Positions 1-8,347 of a DNA stretch of 64,000 nucleotides are shown here, in pieces (position 1 is the stretch's first letter; each line of letters opens with the position of its first letter). A program made the position numbers and the translations under genes. The stretch lies in contig NZ_QOIL01000032.1 of the NCBI RefSeq assembly GCF_003323745.1, positions 23,995-87,994 on the forward strand, in the 5' to 3' direction. Below the pieces are notes generated by a model. The model had not been told where the DNA came from, searched no databases, and saw nothing but the letters and a program-made list of their open reading frames with translations. This stretch comes from Sphaerisporangium album (GTDB taxonomy: Bacteria > Actinomycetota > Actinomycetes > Streptosporangiales > Streptosporangiaceae).

Positions 1-564
1 CGTCACCACCGAGGTGAGGCCCAGCATGAGGATCTCGGTCACCAGGAACACGCCGAGGACCTTGGCGGTCAGGTTGATGTCGAAGTACGTGAGCACCGCG
101 TTCAGCGCGAGGCCGAAGAAGGCGAACCACAGCCAGTGGATGTCCACGTGGGCCAGCGACTTGAAGGTGTCGTTGGCCGAGTAGGCGAAGAAGCCGATGA
201 TGGACGCCTCGAACACGACGTACGCCATCGTCGCCAGCAGGCCGGCCACCATGCCGGCGATCTGGCCGAGGCCGTGCGAGATGTAGCCGTAGAACGCGCC
301 GGCGGCGGTGATGTGCTTGGCCATCGCCACGTAGCCCACCGAGAACACGGTGAGCACGATGGTCGCGACGAGATAGCCGGCTGGGACGCCGATGCCGTTG
401 CCGAAGCCGAGGGCCATCGGGACGTTGCCGGTCATGGCCGTGATCGGGGCGGCGGTGGCGACCGCCATGAAGATGACCCCGAGCAGGCCGACGGCGTTCT
501 TGCGCAGGCGTTGGACCTCTACCGCCGGACGTGTCGTCGCCGCGGGCTGTTCAGTGGTGCTCAC
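1..564 (-). CDS. APC-family amino acid/amine permease (C-terminus beyond window)
   Basis: The reverse strand reads 188 codons from a GTG at 564 and runs off the left edge, so only the N-terminal third or so is present. The translation (VQRLRKNAVGLLGVIFMAV, then GNVPMALGFGNGIGVPAGYL and ITAAGAFYGYISHGLGQ) is the start of an APC-superfamily amino acid/polyamine permease: a short cytoplasmic N-terminus followed by closely spaced hydrophobic helices, with the glycine-rich unwound segment of TM1 and the AAGAFYGYIS motif of TM3. GGAAGGG lies 5-6 bases before the GTG. It is transcribed divergently from the microcompartment operon, the position a permease holds in RMM loci, so import of the amine substrate (1-amino-2-propanol or aminoacetone) is a reasonable inference. 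Specificity cannot be read from the sequence. Confidence 0.85.
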   Translation of the reverse strand, partial: MSTTEQPAATTRPAVEVQRLRKNAVGLLGVIFMAVATAAPITAMTGNVPMALGFGNGIGVPAGYLVATIVLTVFSVGYVAMAKHITAAGAFYGYISHGLGQIAGMVAGLLATMAYVVFEASIIGFFAYSANDTFKSLAHVDIHWLWFAFFGLALNAVLTYFDINLTAKVLGVFLVTEILMLGLTSVVT

Positions 565-964
565 AACCGTGCCCTTCCGGGGAAACAGCGTCGTACGGAC
601 ATCATGCGGACGCCGTACGGAGTCGTACAGGGATAGCGGGGCGCGCCGGGTCGGCGGCGGCCGTGAACGAACCAGGAGCGGACCGAATCGGCCTGGACCC
701 GATCGCCTTTGATCCGATCCATTCGATCCCAGGGCGCTACGGCGGTGGTCTCCCATCGGCGATGCGCACCGTAGGCCTCCTGCGTGGGACGCCCTCGGCG
801 TGGGCCGAGACACGTCGAGGTGCGCAAATGCTGCCATTTAAGGCCTGATCCAAGCAATACCCTTCATGTTTACGAATCCTCACAAGTTGGACCATTGACG
901 CTTACGGTCTGTGTGGGTGAGTATTCGGTCCTACCGATTAGTAGACCGAACCGATGGGACCGGG
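565..964. promoter_or_regulatory. Divergent promoter region with inverted repeat, permease / BMC operon
   Basis: This 400-base gap separates the permease from the shell operon. TTCGGTC at 924-930 and GACCGAA at 944-950 form exact 7-base inverted arms, and a nested CGGT-CCT-ACCG lies at 926-937. TTGACG at 895-900 is a possible -35, with no convincing -10. The repeat sits just upstream of the aminotransferase start and is a candidate operator for the GntR/UTRA regulator at the end of the operon (HutC-family sites typically contain GTC...GAC-type half sites). Only the repeat is seen; the assignment is inferred. No gene is evident in the gap. Confidence 0.4.
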
Positions 965-2230
965 ATGCTGGACTACGGCTTGTTCGCCTACGCGTCCAAG
1001 GACGAGGTTCTCGAGAAGTCCTCCACGTACTGGAACCCGGGGAAGACCCGGTTCTGGGTCGACTCCGGGGTGCCGCTGGTCATCGACCGCAGGGAGGGCT
1101 ACTACCTGTACGACGTCTCGGGCAAGCGCCTGATCGACGTCCACCTCAACGGCGGCACCTACAACGTCGGCCACCGCAACCCCGAGGTCATGGACGCCCT
1201 GCGCCAGGCCATGGACCGCTTCGACATCGGCAACCACCACTTCCCGTCCCTGGCCCGCACCGCCCTGGCCGAGGCGCTGATCACCACCGGCCCCGAGGGG
1301 CTGAGCAAGGTCATCTACGCCAGCGGCGGCGGCGAGGCCATCGACATCGCGCTCAAGACCGCCCGCCACACCACCGGCAAGCGCAAGATCGTGTCGATCG
1401 TGAAGGCGTACCACGGGCACACCGGGCTCGCGGTGGGCACCGGCGACGACCGGTTCTCCAAGCTCTTCCTCGCCGACCGGCCCGAGGAGTTCGTCCACGT
1501 GCCGTTCAACGACCTCGTGGCCATGGAGGACGCGCTGCGCGACCGGGACGTCGCCGCGGTCATCATGGAGACCATCCCCGCGACGTACGGCTTCCCGCTG
1601 CCCGCGCCCGGCTACCTGGAGGCCGTCAAACGGCTGTGCGAGACCCACGACGCGCTGTACATCGCCGACGAGGTGCAGACCGGGCTGATGCGCACCGGCG
1701 AGCTGTGGGCGATCACCAAGCACGGCATCCGCCCCGACATCCTCGTCACCGGCAAGGGCATCTCCGGCGGCCTCTACCCGATCGCGGCCGTGCTGGTCAG
1801 CGAGCGCTGCGCCGGGTGGCTGACCGAGGACGGCTTCGCGCACATGGCGTCCTTCGGCGGCGCCGAGCTCGGCTGCGTCGCCGCGATGAAGACGCTGGAG
1901 ATCTGCGACCGGCCCGAGACGCGCTCGATCGTCCACTACGTCAGCGACCTCATCGGGCGGGGCCTAGAGGACATCAGGGCCGACAACCCCGGCTGGTTCA
2001 CCGGCATCCGGCAGAACGGGCTGGTCATCGGCCTGGAGTTCGACCACCCCGAGGGCGCGAAGTACGTCATGAGACACCTGTACGAGAACGGCGTCTGGGC
2101 GATCTTCTCGACCCTCGACCCCCGGGTGTTGCAGTACAAACCCGGCATTCTGCTCGACCCGTCGCTGGCCGAGGAACTACTGGATCGGACGGCCGTCGCC
2201 ATCGCGCGGGCCGCTAGGGAGGCCAAATGA
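965..2230 (+). CDS. Class III PLP enzyme, probable amino-alcohol-phosphate phospho-lyase of the microcompartment
   Basis: This is a 421-residue fold-type I PLP enzyme of the class III aminotransferase family. The PLP-lysine motif is VTGKGISGGLYP (Lys264), preceded by the cofactor-binding IADEVQTG (Asp235) and the phosphate-binding ASGGGEAIDIAL around residues 119-130. ATG 965 was preferred over GTG 911 because alignment-like N-terminal sequence begins at MLDYGLFAYASK and GGGACCGGG precedes it; the upstream 18 codons overlap the putative operator. In RMM loci this family member is the candidate phospho-lyase that converts (S)-1-amino-2-propanol phosphate to propionaldehyde, phosphate and ammonia rather than transaminating. 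The kinase in the same operon supports that role. It is first in the operon, and its stop overlaps the next start (ATGA). Confidence 0.85.
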   Translation: MLDYGLFAYASKDEVLEKSSTYWNPGKTRFWVDSGVPLVIDRREGYYLYDVSGKRLIDVHLNGGTYNVGHRNPEVMDALRQAMDRFDIGNHHFPSLARTALAEALITTGPEGLSKVIYASGGGEAIDIALKTARHTTGKRKIVSIVKAYHGHTGLAVGTGDDRFSKLFLADRPEEFVHVPFNDLVAMEDALRDRDVAAVIMETIPATYGFPLPAPGYLEAVKRLCETHDALYIADEVQTGLMRTGELWAITKHGIRPDILVTGKGISGGLYPIAAVLVSERCAGWLTEDGFAHMASFGGAELGCVAAMKTLEICDRPETRSIVHYVSDLIGRGLEDIRADNPGWFTGIRQNGLVIGLEFDHPEGAKYVMRHLYENGVWAIFSTLDPRVLQYKPGILLDPSLAEELLDRTAVAIARAAREAK

Positions 2231-3801
2231 GCCCGGCGAACGGCCAGGCCGAGACGACGGCGACCGGCCGGGCGGGATGGGGCCGGTCCGACCGGGGGCC
2301 GGTCATGCTGGAACGCGCCCGCTGGGCCGCGCGGGCGTTCGCCCGCTACGACAAGGCGTCCGTGGACCGCGTCGTCGCCGCGGTCGCCCGCGTGGCGGCG
2401 GACAACGCCGAGCGGTACGCCGAGTGGGCCGTGCGCGAGACCGGGTTCGGCGTCGCCGAGCACAAGACCGTCAAGAACCTCGCCTGCTCGACCGGGCTGG
2501 CCGACGCCTACGCCGCCCACGACTACGTGTCCCCGCGCGCCGACGCCGACGAGAAGCTCCTGTCGATCCCGCGCCCCGCAGGGGTGGTCTTCGCCCTGAC
2601 CCCGTCCACCAACCCGGTCGCCACCGTCTACTTCAAGATCCTCCTGGCCCTGATGACGCGCAACGCGATCGTCATCAGCCCCCACCCGATGGCCCGGCAG
2701 TGCTGCGCCGACGCCGCCCGCACCCTCGCGGACGCCGCCGTCGCCGCGGGCGCGCCCGACGGCGTCGTCCAGGTGGTGGAGGAGCCGACGCTGCCGCTCG
2801 TCGAGGCCATGATGGCCGACCCCCGCGTGGGCGTCATCGTCGCCACGGGAGGCACCCCGGTCGTCCGCGCCGCCTACCGCTCGGGCAACCCCGCGCTCGG
2901 CGTCGGCCCCGGCAACGTCCCCGTCCTGGTCGACCGCACCGCCGACCTGGAGTCCGCCGCGCGCCTGATCGTCGAGAGCAAGAGCTTCGACAACTCGATC
3001 CTGTGCACCAACGAGTCCGTCCTCATCGCCGAGGACGCCGTCGCCGACCGGCTCGTCTCGCTCATGCGCGGCGCCCACCCGCTGTCCGGCGAGGAGCGCG
3101 ACCGCGTCCGCGCCGCGCTGTTCCCCGGCGGCGCGTTCGACACGCGCTTCGTCGGCAAGGACGCCGCCTGGATCGCCCGCGAGGCCGGCGTCCGCGTGCC
3201 CGCCGGCACCAAGGTGCTGCTCGCGCCCTTCGACCTCGCCGTCCCGGAGGAGCCGCTCGCCCACGAGAAGCTGTGCCCGGTGCTCGGCTTCACGCGCGTC
3301 GACTCCGCCCGGCGCGGCATCGACGCCGCCCGCGCCGTTCTGCGCATCACCGGCGCCGGGCACTCCGCCGCGATCCACAGCACCGACCCCGCGACCATCA
3401 TGGAGTACGGCGCGAGCGTGCCCGTCCTGCGCGTCTCGGTCAACGCGGGCAACAGCACCGGAAGCTCGGGAATCCATACGAACCTCCCGATATCCATGAC
3501 CATCGGCACGGGCTTCGTCGGCGGCTCCTCGGCCGGGCACAACCTGCGGCCGGACGACCTGGTCAACTGGACGCGGGTCGCCTACCACGTGGACGCCCCG
3601 TTCGGCGACTTCGACCGGCTCGACCCGTGGTCGGCCCCCGCCGGCCCGGTCCCGCGCTACCCCGAGGCCTCCAACGCCCGCACGCCCGCCGCGCCCCCCG
3701 CCGTCCCCCGGGACGACCGCTCCGGCGCGCCCCCGGCCGAGCTGCGTGACGAGATCAGACGGCTCATCCTCGAAGAGCTCGCGTCGCTGGTGAGGTCCTG
3801 A
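2227..3801 (+). CDS. CoA-acylating aldehyde dehydrogenase with C-terminal encapsulation-type helix
   Basis: The product has 524 residues of the EutE/PduP-like acylating aldehyde dehydrogenase family. It oxidises the aldehyde formed in the shell (propionaldehyde expected) to acyl-CoA with NAD. The catalytic cysteine is Cys260 in FDNSILCTNES; the Rossmann segment PAGVVFALTPSTNPVATVYFK (about 117-137) and GVGPGNVPV follow the family pattern. After the catalytic body ends (around 470) there is a Pro/Ala-rich linker (about 485-503) and then an amphipathic helix, ELRDEIRRLILEELASLV, ending the protein; this linker-helix arrangement is typical of cargo-targeting peptides of bacterial microcompartments. 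The start overlaps the aminotransferase stop by 4 bases, indicating translational coupling. Confidence 0.88.
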   Translation: MSPANGQAETTATGRAGWGRSDRGPVMLERARWAARAFARYDKASVDRVVAAVARVAADNAERYAEWAVRETGFGVAEHKTVKNLACSTGLADAYAAHDYVSPRADADEKLLSIPRPAGVVFALTPSTNPVATVYFKILLALMTRNAIVISPHPMARQCCADAARTLADAAVAAGAPDGVVQVVEEPTLPLVEAMMADPRVGVIVATGGTPVVRAAYRSGNPALGVGPGNVPVLVDRTADLESAARLIVESKSFDNSILCTNESVLIAEDAVADRLVSLMRGAHPLSGEERDRVRAALFPGGAFDTRFVGKDAAWIAREAGVRVPAGTKVLLAPFDLAVPEEPLAHEKLCPVLGFTRVDSARRGIDAARAVLRITGAGHSAAIHSTDPATIMEYGASVPVLRVSVNAGNSTGSSGIHTNLPISMTIGTGFVGGSSAGHNLRPDDLVNWTRVAYHVDAPFGDFDRLDPWSAPAGPVPRYPEASNARTPAAPPAVPRDDRSGAPPAELRDEIRRLILEELASLVRS

Positions 3802-3803
3802 CC

Positions 3804-4427
3804 ATGGCAGAGCTGCGCTCCTTCATCTTCATCGACCAGCTCCAGCCGCAGACCATGTGCTACCTCGGCACGTGGATGCGCGGCGCGCTGCCCCGCCTCA
3901 ACCAGGCCGCCCAGATCATCGAGATCGCCCCGGGCCTCGACATCGAACCGCTCACCGACGTCGCGCTCAAGCACGCCGACGTGAAGGCCGGCGTCCTGGT
4001 CGTGGAGCGGCAGTTCGGGTACCTGGAGTTCCACGGCGCGATCGGCGAGGTCCGCGCCGCCGCGGGCGCGGTGCTGGACGAACTGGGCGCGACCGCCGCC
4101 GACGCGGTGCCGCCGCGCATCCTGGCCTCGGAGATCGTGTCCAGCCTGGATGGCCAGCACGCCTTCCTCATCAACAGGAACCGGGTCGGCTCGCTCGCCC
4201 TGCCCGGCGAGTCGCTGTTCGTCCTGGAGTGCCAGCCCGCCTCGTACGCGATCCTCGCCGTCAACGAGGCGGAGAAGGCGGCCGAGATCAAGGTCGTGGA
4301 CTACCGCATGATGGGCGCCACCGGCCGGGTCTACCTCACCGGCCGGGAGTCGGACGTCCGCCAGGCCGCCGACGCCGCCCGCCAGGCGCTGGAGTCGTCG
4401 GCCGCCACCCCGGGCAGGCGGTCGTGA
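3804..4427 (+). CDS. Tandem-domain BMC shell protein (BMC-T), first copy
   Basis: This is a 207-residue protein with two BMC-like halves. Diagnostic segments are IIEIAPGLDIEPLTDVALK, VLVVERQFGYLEFHG and AGAVLDELG in the first half, and HAFLINRNRVGSLALPGE, SYAILAVNEAEKAA and GATGRVYLTGRESDVRQA in the second. It is clearly paralogous to the shell protein at 5523-6239 (shared VERQFG, LINRNR, LPGE, NEAEKAA). In the Mycobacterium smegmatis RMM two such related proteins exist: MSM0271, a double-ringed trimer suggested to surround the vertex, and MSM0275, which forms strips suggested to line edges. By gene order and lack of an N-terminal extension this copy is the better match to MSM0271. It starts two bases after the dehydrogenase stop. 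Confidence 0.88.
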   Translation: MAELRSFIFIDQLQPQTMCYLGTWMRGALPRLNQAAQIIEIAPGLDIEPLTDVALKHADVKAGVLVVERQFGYLEFHGAIGEVRAAAGAVLDELGATAADAVPPRILASEIVSSLDGQHAFLINRNRVGSLALPGESLFVLECQPASYAILAVNEAEKAAEIKVVDYRMMGATGRVYLTGRESDVRQAADAARQALESSAATPGRRS

Positions 4428-4927
4428 GCGCGCCGATCCAGGCCTCCGAGCTGCGCGCCCTGGTCCGCGAGGTGCTGCGCGACCTGCTCCCGGCCGGTGG
4501 CCCGGCGGCAGGACCGGCTCCGGCCGAACCGGCCGCCGCGTCCACGTCCGCGTCCACATCGGCGTCCACCTCTGTGGCCGCCCCCCGGCCGCCGGCCGTG
4601 CCCGCCGTCGAGCCCGTCGCGATGCGGAACGACGACGACCTCAACGCCTTCGCCCTGCGGGTCCTGGAGCTGGCCTCCGACGTCCGCCGGGCCGCCGCGC
4701 TGCGCGAGGGACGGCTGCGCTTCCGCCTCGAAACCGCGCCGGGCGTCCCTCAGGCCGCCGGCGCGCCACCCGCGCACCGGCACGAGAAGGGCGCGGTCAC
4801 CGAACGGCACGTCGCGGCGGCGGCCTCGGCGGGCGCCCGGCTGGTGCTCGGCCGCCGCGCCGTCCTCACCCCGCTCGCCAAGGAACGCGCCCGCGCCACC
4901 GGCGTGGTCGTGGAGAGGGAGGGCTGA
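4424..4927 (+). CDS. Small BMC-associated protein with N-terminal amphipathic helix, function unknown
   Basis: A GTG start overlapping the previous stop (GTGA) gives 167 residues. It opens with an amphipathic helix (ASELRALVREVLRDLLP, residues 6-22), then a low-complexity Ala/Ser/Thr/Pro linker (about 23-60). A predicted helical segment follows (DDLNAFALRVLELASDVRRAAALREGRL), and the protein ends in a motif ERHVAAAASAGARLVLGRRA...TPLAKERARATGV. The opening helix resembles the C-terminal helix of the aldehyde dehydrogenase encoded next to it, so it may be a luminal protein recruited to the shell by the same mechanism. Position between the shell genes corresponds to the uncharacterised gene of RMM loci. 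I do not recognise an enzymatic family, and no catalytic residues can be proposed. Confidence 0.7.
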   Translation: MSAPIQASELRALVREVLRDLLPAGGPAAGPAPAEPAAASTSASTSASTSVAAPRPPAVPAVEPVAMRNDDDLNAFALRVLELASDVRRAAALREGRLRFRLETAPGVPQAAGAPPAHRHEKGAVTERHVAAAASAGARLVLGRRAVLTPLAKERARATGVVVEREG

Positions 4928-5175
4928 TGGTCCGCGGCACCGTCACCGCCAGCGTCTGGGCCACCCGGCGCGTCGAGGGCATCCCCGGCGGCGCCTTCCT
5001 GGAGGTCGAGCTCGACGGCGGCTCGCACCTGATCGCCTTCGACGTGCTCGGCAGCGGCATCGGCGAGCGCGTGCTGATCGTCCAGGGGTCGGTGGCCGCC
5101 TCCTGGTTCCCCGCCGGCAAATCCCCGCCGATCGACGCACTGATCATCGGCTCCATCGACGACGTGCCCCACTGA
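4927..5175 (+). CDS. BMC-P pentameric vertex protein (EutN/CcmL family)
   Basis: The product is 82 residues, the usual length for the family. [29 protein letters not shown] followed by [23 protein letters not shown] and [13 protein letters not shown] matches the OB-fold vertex pentamers (EutN/CcmL/PduN), in which the GxGxxxxVLxxxGS segment and the C-terminal DAxIxGIID strand are hallmarks. These pentamers close the twelve corners of the shell. The ATG overlaps the preceding TGA (TGATG). A 70-base gap separates it from the hexamer gene, the only spacing of that size within the shell cassette. Confidence 0.92.
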   Translation: MVRGTVTASVWATRRVEGIPGGAFLEVELDGGSHLIAFDVLGSGIGERVLIVQGSVAASWFPAGKSPPIDALIIGSIDDVPH

Positions 5176-5245
5176 GCAGCAGTACCCCGACGACCACCAC
5201 CCCGGCGTGACCCCCACGATCCGGCACAGCGACACAGGAGTACCA

Positions 5246-5530
5246 ATGGCCAACAACGCGATCGGCCTCATCGAGACCAAGGGCTACGTCGCGGCGCTCG
5301 CCGCCGCCGACGCCATGGTCAAGGCCGCCAACGTCACCATCGTCGGACGCGAGCAGGTCGGCGCCGGCCTGGTGGCCGTCACCGTCATCGGCGACGTCGG
5401 CGCGGTCAAGGCCGCCACCGAGGCCGGGGCCGAGACCGCCTCCAACGTCGGCGAGCTCGTCTCCGTCCACGTCATCCCGCGCCCGCACGCCGACCTGGCC
5501 CGCGGCTTCAACGTCTCCACCGGTGAGTAG
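5246..5530 (+). CDS. BMC-H hexameric shell protein
   Basis: This is a 94-residue single-domain BMC protein. [32 protein letters not shown], then [25 protein letters not shown] and [17 protein letters not shown] is the canonical PduA/CsoS1/EutM-like pattern, including the ETKG start of strand 1 and the HVIPRPH end of strand 4. The pore-loop segment, between the AVTVIGDVG strand and the following helix, is GDVG. Hexamers of this type tile the facets. ATG 5246 is chosen because CAGGAG sits 5 bases upstream; an in-frame upstream ATG-like start at 5207 lacks conservation. Its stop overlaps the next GTG start by 8 bases. Confidence 0.94.
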   Translation: MANNAIGLIETKGYVAALAAADAMVKAANVTIVGREQVGAGLVAVTVIGDVGAVKAATEAGAETASNVGELVSVHVIPRPHADLARGFNVSTGE

Positions 5531-6239
5531 CACCCCGGCGCCTCGTGCCCGCTCCCGCGCCAAGCCCGCCGCCGCGCCCTCCCCGGACGCGGCCCCCGAG
5601 GCGCGGCGCGGGGCGGAGCTGCGGGTCTACCTGCTCGTCGAGAACCTGCGGCGCCAGTTCACCGCGGCGATGGCCGCGCCGACCCGCGCCCGCGGCTACC
5701 CCCCGTACGAGGGCCAGCACGCCCTCATCGTGGAGGTCGCCCCGGGCCTCGCCATCGAGCGGGTGATCGACCTCGCGCTGCGCGCGGTGCCCTCCGTCGA
5801 GCCCGGCATCCTGTTCGTCGAGCGGCAGTTCGGCGTGCTGGAGGTGCACGGGTCGTCGCTGGAGGACGTGCGCCGCGCGGGCCAGGCGATCCTCGACGGG
5901 ATCGGCGCGTCCCCGGCCGACCAGCTCAAGCCGCGCATCCTGTACACCGACGTCATCGAGGACATCACCGACCAGCACGCGGTGCTGATCAACCGCAACC
6001 GGCAGGCGTCCATGGTGCTGCCGGGGGAGACGCTGCTGGTCTGCGAGATGACCCCCGCCCTGTTCGCGACCGTCGCGGCGAACGAGGCGGAGAAGGCCGC
6101 GCCGGACACCACGCTCGTCGACGTGCAGATGATCGGCTCGGCCGGGCGGCTCTACATCAGCGGGCGGGCGGAGTCGGTGCGCGCCGCGCGCGACGCCATC
6201 GTCGGCGTCCTGTCCGCGGTGGAGGGCCGCGACCACTGA
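5523..6239 (+). CDS. Tandem-domain BMC shell protein (BMC-T), second copy with N-terminal extension
   Basis: This is a 238-residue paralogue of the protein at 3804-4427. It has a ~30-residue Ala/Pro/Arg-rich N-terminal extension, then a tandem BMC body: [18 protein letters not shown], a distinctive insertion [96 protein letters not shown]. The insertion between the first helix and the second strand may correspond to the extendable loop described for MSM0275, the presumed edge protein of the M. smegmatis RMM; that equivalence is inferred. The GTG start overlaps the BMC-H stop by 8 bases. This is the last shell gene; about 225 bases separate it from the kinase. Confidence 0.87.
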   Translation: MSSTPAPRARSRAKPAAAPSPDAAPEARRGAELRVYLLVENLRRQFTAAMAAPTRARGYPPYEGQHALIVEVAPGLAIERVIDLALRAVPSVEPGILFVERQFGVLEVHGSSLEDVRRAGQAILDGIGASPADQLKPRILYTDVIEDITDQHAVLINRNRQASMVLPGETLLVCEMTPALFATVAANEAEKAAPDTTLVDVQMIGSAGRLYISGRAESVRAARDAIVGVLSAVEGRDH

Positions 6240-6266
6240 CGCGACCGCGGACACGACCACCGACGT

Positions 6267-6318
6267 GACGACCGGCGCGATCATCCACGAGCACGGACGC
6301 GACGACCGGCGCGATCAT
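6267..6318. repeat. 18-bp exact direct repeat, period 34 bp
   Basis: GACGACCGGCGCGATCAT occurs at 6267-6284 and again at 6301-6318. It lies in the 225-base gap between the second BMC-T gene and the kinase start at 6465. The surrounding sequence (6240-6340) is a loose run of CGAC/GACG words. It may be a simple local duplication or part of a regulatory leader for the kinase-SDR-GntR section. No ORF here looks coding. Confidence 0.6.
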
Positions 6319-6464
6319 TGACGCGGGCCACGGGCGGCCGCCGGCGCGACCGCTGTGCGGCGACCCTCTGGATGCGCGGCGTCGTAACCGTGAGCATGGG
6401 AGCCGTGACCGCGAGGCCGACCAAGCGAGCCGCGCGAGAGAGCCGCGAGCATGAGGAGGGGCTG

Positions 6465-7466
6465 ATGGAGGTCCACGATCTGTCAGGGGGCGGCGAGGTG
6501 CTGTCCCGCGTCGGGCTGGTGGCCCGGCGGGCGCTGCCGAGCTACGGCCTGTCGCCCGAGGCGACGGTCACGCTCCTCAACGTGTCCGAGAACGCGACGT
6601 TTCTCGTGGACGACGCGGGCACGCGCACGGTGCTGCGCGTCCACAGGCTCGCCTACCACTCGCCCCAGGCGATCCTCTCCGAGCTGGACTGGCAGTCGGC
6701 CCTGCGCGACGAGGCCGGCGTGCGCACCCCCGCGGTGCTGCCCGCCCTGGACGGCTCGCGCGTGGTGACCGTCGAGGACCCGGGCGCGGCGCCCCGCAAC
6801 TGCGTCATGTTCGAATGGGTGCCCGGCGCGGAGCCGCCAGAGGAGCGCCTGGTCGAGCACTTCGAGCCGCTCGGCGCCATCACCGCGCGCATGCACCTGC
6901 ACGCCCGCCGCTGGCGGAGGCCGGACGCGTTCACCCGCTTCCGCTGGGACGAGGACGCCGCGTTCGGCCCGGCGCCGCGCTGGGGCAGGTGGCAGGACGG
7001 GGCGGGCGTCGACGGCGAGGCGCACCAGGTGCTGGCCCGGCTGGAGTCGGCCCTGCGCGACCGGCTCGCCCGGTACGGCAAGGGGCCCGAGCGGTTCGGG
7101 CTCATCCACGCCGACCTGCGCCTGGCCAACCTCCTGGTCGACGGCGCCGCCGGCACCACCGTCATCGACTTCGACGACTGCGGCCTCGGCTGGTACATGT
7201 ACGACCTCGGCGCCGCCGTCAGCTTCATCGAGCACCACCCCAAGGTCCCCGAGATGATCGACGCCTGGGTCCGCGGCTACCGGGCCGTCCACGCTCTCCC
7301 CGAGGAGGACGCGCGCGAGATCTGGACCTTCGTCATGTTCCGCCGGCTCCTGCTCGTCGCCTGGATCGGCTCGCACTCGGCGGTCGACGTCGCCCGCGAG
7401 CTCGGCACCGGCTACACGCTGGGCAGTTGCGAGCTGGCCGAGCGCTATCTGAGCGGTTCCCTCTAG
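6465..7466 (+). CDS. APH-family kinase, probable (S)-1-amino-2-propanol kinase
   Basis: The product has 333 residues of the aminoglycoside phosphotransferase/choline kinase superfamily. Visible are the nucleotide-binding N-lobe ([29 protein letters not shown]), the Brenner motif [15 protein letters not shown] with catalytic Asp and the metal-binding Asn, and [17 protein letters not shown] as the DFG-equivalent. ATG 6465 is selected over upstream starts at 6318 and 6372 because GAGGAGGGG lies 3-4 bases before it and the extra N-terminus looks non-coding. In the mycobacterial RMM the equivalent enzyme phosphorylates (S)-1-amino-2-propanol, priming it for the phospho-lyase. Context therefore argues against a true antibiotic-resistance function. 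Confidence 0.85.
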   Translation: MEVHDLSGGGEVLSRVGLVARRALPSYGLSPEATVTLLNVSENATFLVDDAGTRTVLRVHRLAYHSPQAILSELDWQSALRDEAGVRTPAVLPALDGSRVVTVEDPGAAPRNCVMFEWVPGAEPPEERLVEHFEPLGAITARMHLHARRWRRPDAFTRFRWDEDAAFGPAPRWGRWQDGAGVDGEAHQVLARLESALRDRLARYGKGPERFGLIHADLRLANLLVDGAAGTTVIDFDDCGLGWYMYDLGAAVSFIEHHPKVPEMIDAWVRGYRAVHALPEEDAREIWTFVMFRRLLLVAWIGSHSAVDVARELGTGYTLGSCELAERYLSGSL

Positions 7467-7503
7467 ATCCCTGCCGAGCAGGGCAGAGCACCAAGGAGTA
7501 CCC

Positions 7504-8268
7504 ATGTTCACCTCAGTGGCCGGACGGTCCGTCGTCGTCACCGGCGGCAGCAAGGGCATCGGCAAGGGCATCGCGCGGGTGTTCGCGGCGGCCGGAGCCA
7601 ACGTGCTGATCGTCGGCAGGGACGAGGACGCCGCGAGGGCGGCGGCCCGCGAGCTCGGCGTGTCCCACCTCGCCGCCGACGTCGCCAAAGCCGAGGAGTG
7701 CGCGCGCATCGCCGCGACGGCGGCCGAGCGCCACGGCGGCGTGGACGTGCTGTGCGCCAACGCCGGCGTCTTCCCCGACAAGCCGCTCGCCGAGATGACC
7801 GAGGCCGACATCGACCACGTCCTCGGCGTCAACCTCAAGGGCACCATTCTGTGCGTCCAGGCGTGCCTGCCCGCGCTGGAGGCATCCGGGCGGGGCCGGG
7901 TGATCCTGACCTCCTCGATCACCGGCCCGGTCACCGGCTACCCCGGGTGGTCGCACTACGGCGCCAGCAAGGCCGGCCAGCTCGGCTTCATGCGCACCGC
8001 CGCCATGGAGCTGGCGCCGAAGGGCATCACCGTCAACGCGGTCCTTCCCGGCAACATCCTCACCGAGGGACTGGTCGGCAACGGGGAGGACTACCTGCGT
8101 GGCATGGAGGCCGCGATCCCCATGCGCCGCCTCGGCGCGCCCGAGGACATCGGCAACGCCTGCCTGTTCCTCGCCACCGACGAGGCGTCCTACATCACCG
8201 GCCACTCCCTGGTCGTGGACGGCGGGCAGATCCTCCCCGAATCCCAGGAGGCGCTGGCGCTCATGTGA
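7504..8268 (+). CDS. SDR oxidoreductase, probable 1-amino-2-propanol/aminoacetone dehydrogenase
   Basis: A 254-residue classical short-chain dehydrogenase. It has the dinucleotide motif [13 protein letters not shown] near residues 12-24, the structural CANAGVF (Asn), the catalytic SSITG serine and YGASK (Tyr-Lys), and the C-terminal [10 protein letters not shown] typical of FabG-like SDRs. AAGGAGT precedes the ATG. In RMM operons the SDR interconverts aminoacetone and (S)-1-amino-2-propanol, feeding the kinase; specificity here is inferred from neighbours. It lies 37 bases after the kinase in the same operon, and is followed by the GntR regulator. Confidence 0.87.
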   Translation: MFTSVAGRSVVVTGGSKGIGKGIARVFAAAGANVLIVGRDEDAARAAARELGVSHLAADVAKAEECARIAATAAERHGGVDVLCANAGVFPDKPLAEMTEADIDHVLGVNLKGTILCVQACLPALEASGRGRVILTSSITGPVTGYPGWSHYGASKAGQLGFMRTAAMELAPKGITVNAVLPGNILTEGLVGNGEDYLRGMEAAIPMRRLGAPEDIGNACLFLATDEASYITGHSLVVDGGQILPESQEALALM

Positions 8269-8347
8269 TCTAATCGGGCGATCCCTCGGATTCTGCCCTG
8301 GTTCGACCCCATGGCGCGATGCGGCGCCGAGGCGAGAAAGGAACCAC

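Noticed and set aside
784..2217. Long plus-strand frame rich in Arg/Pro/Gly overlapping the aminotransferase
   Set aside because: A high-GC shadow frame; composition is non-protein-like and the PLP enzyme in the other frame has all its motifs.
1936..3588. 550-codon reverse-strand frame over the aldehyde dehydrogenase
   Set aside because: Shadow of the dehydrogenase; no motif, GDVGAVD-type repetitive composition.
6465..7466. Aminoglycoside-resistance interpretation of the APH-family kinase
   Set aside because: It lies inside the microcompartment operon, where this family member is an amino-alcohol kinase.
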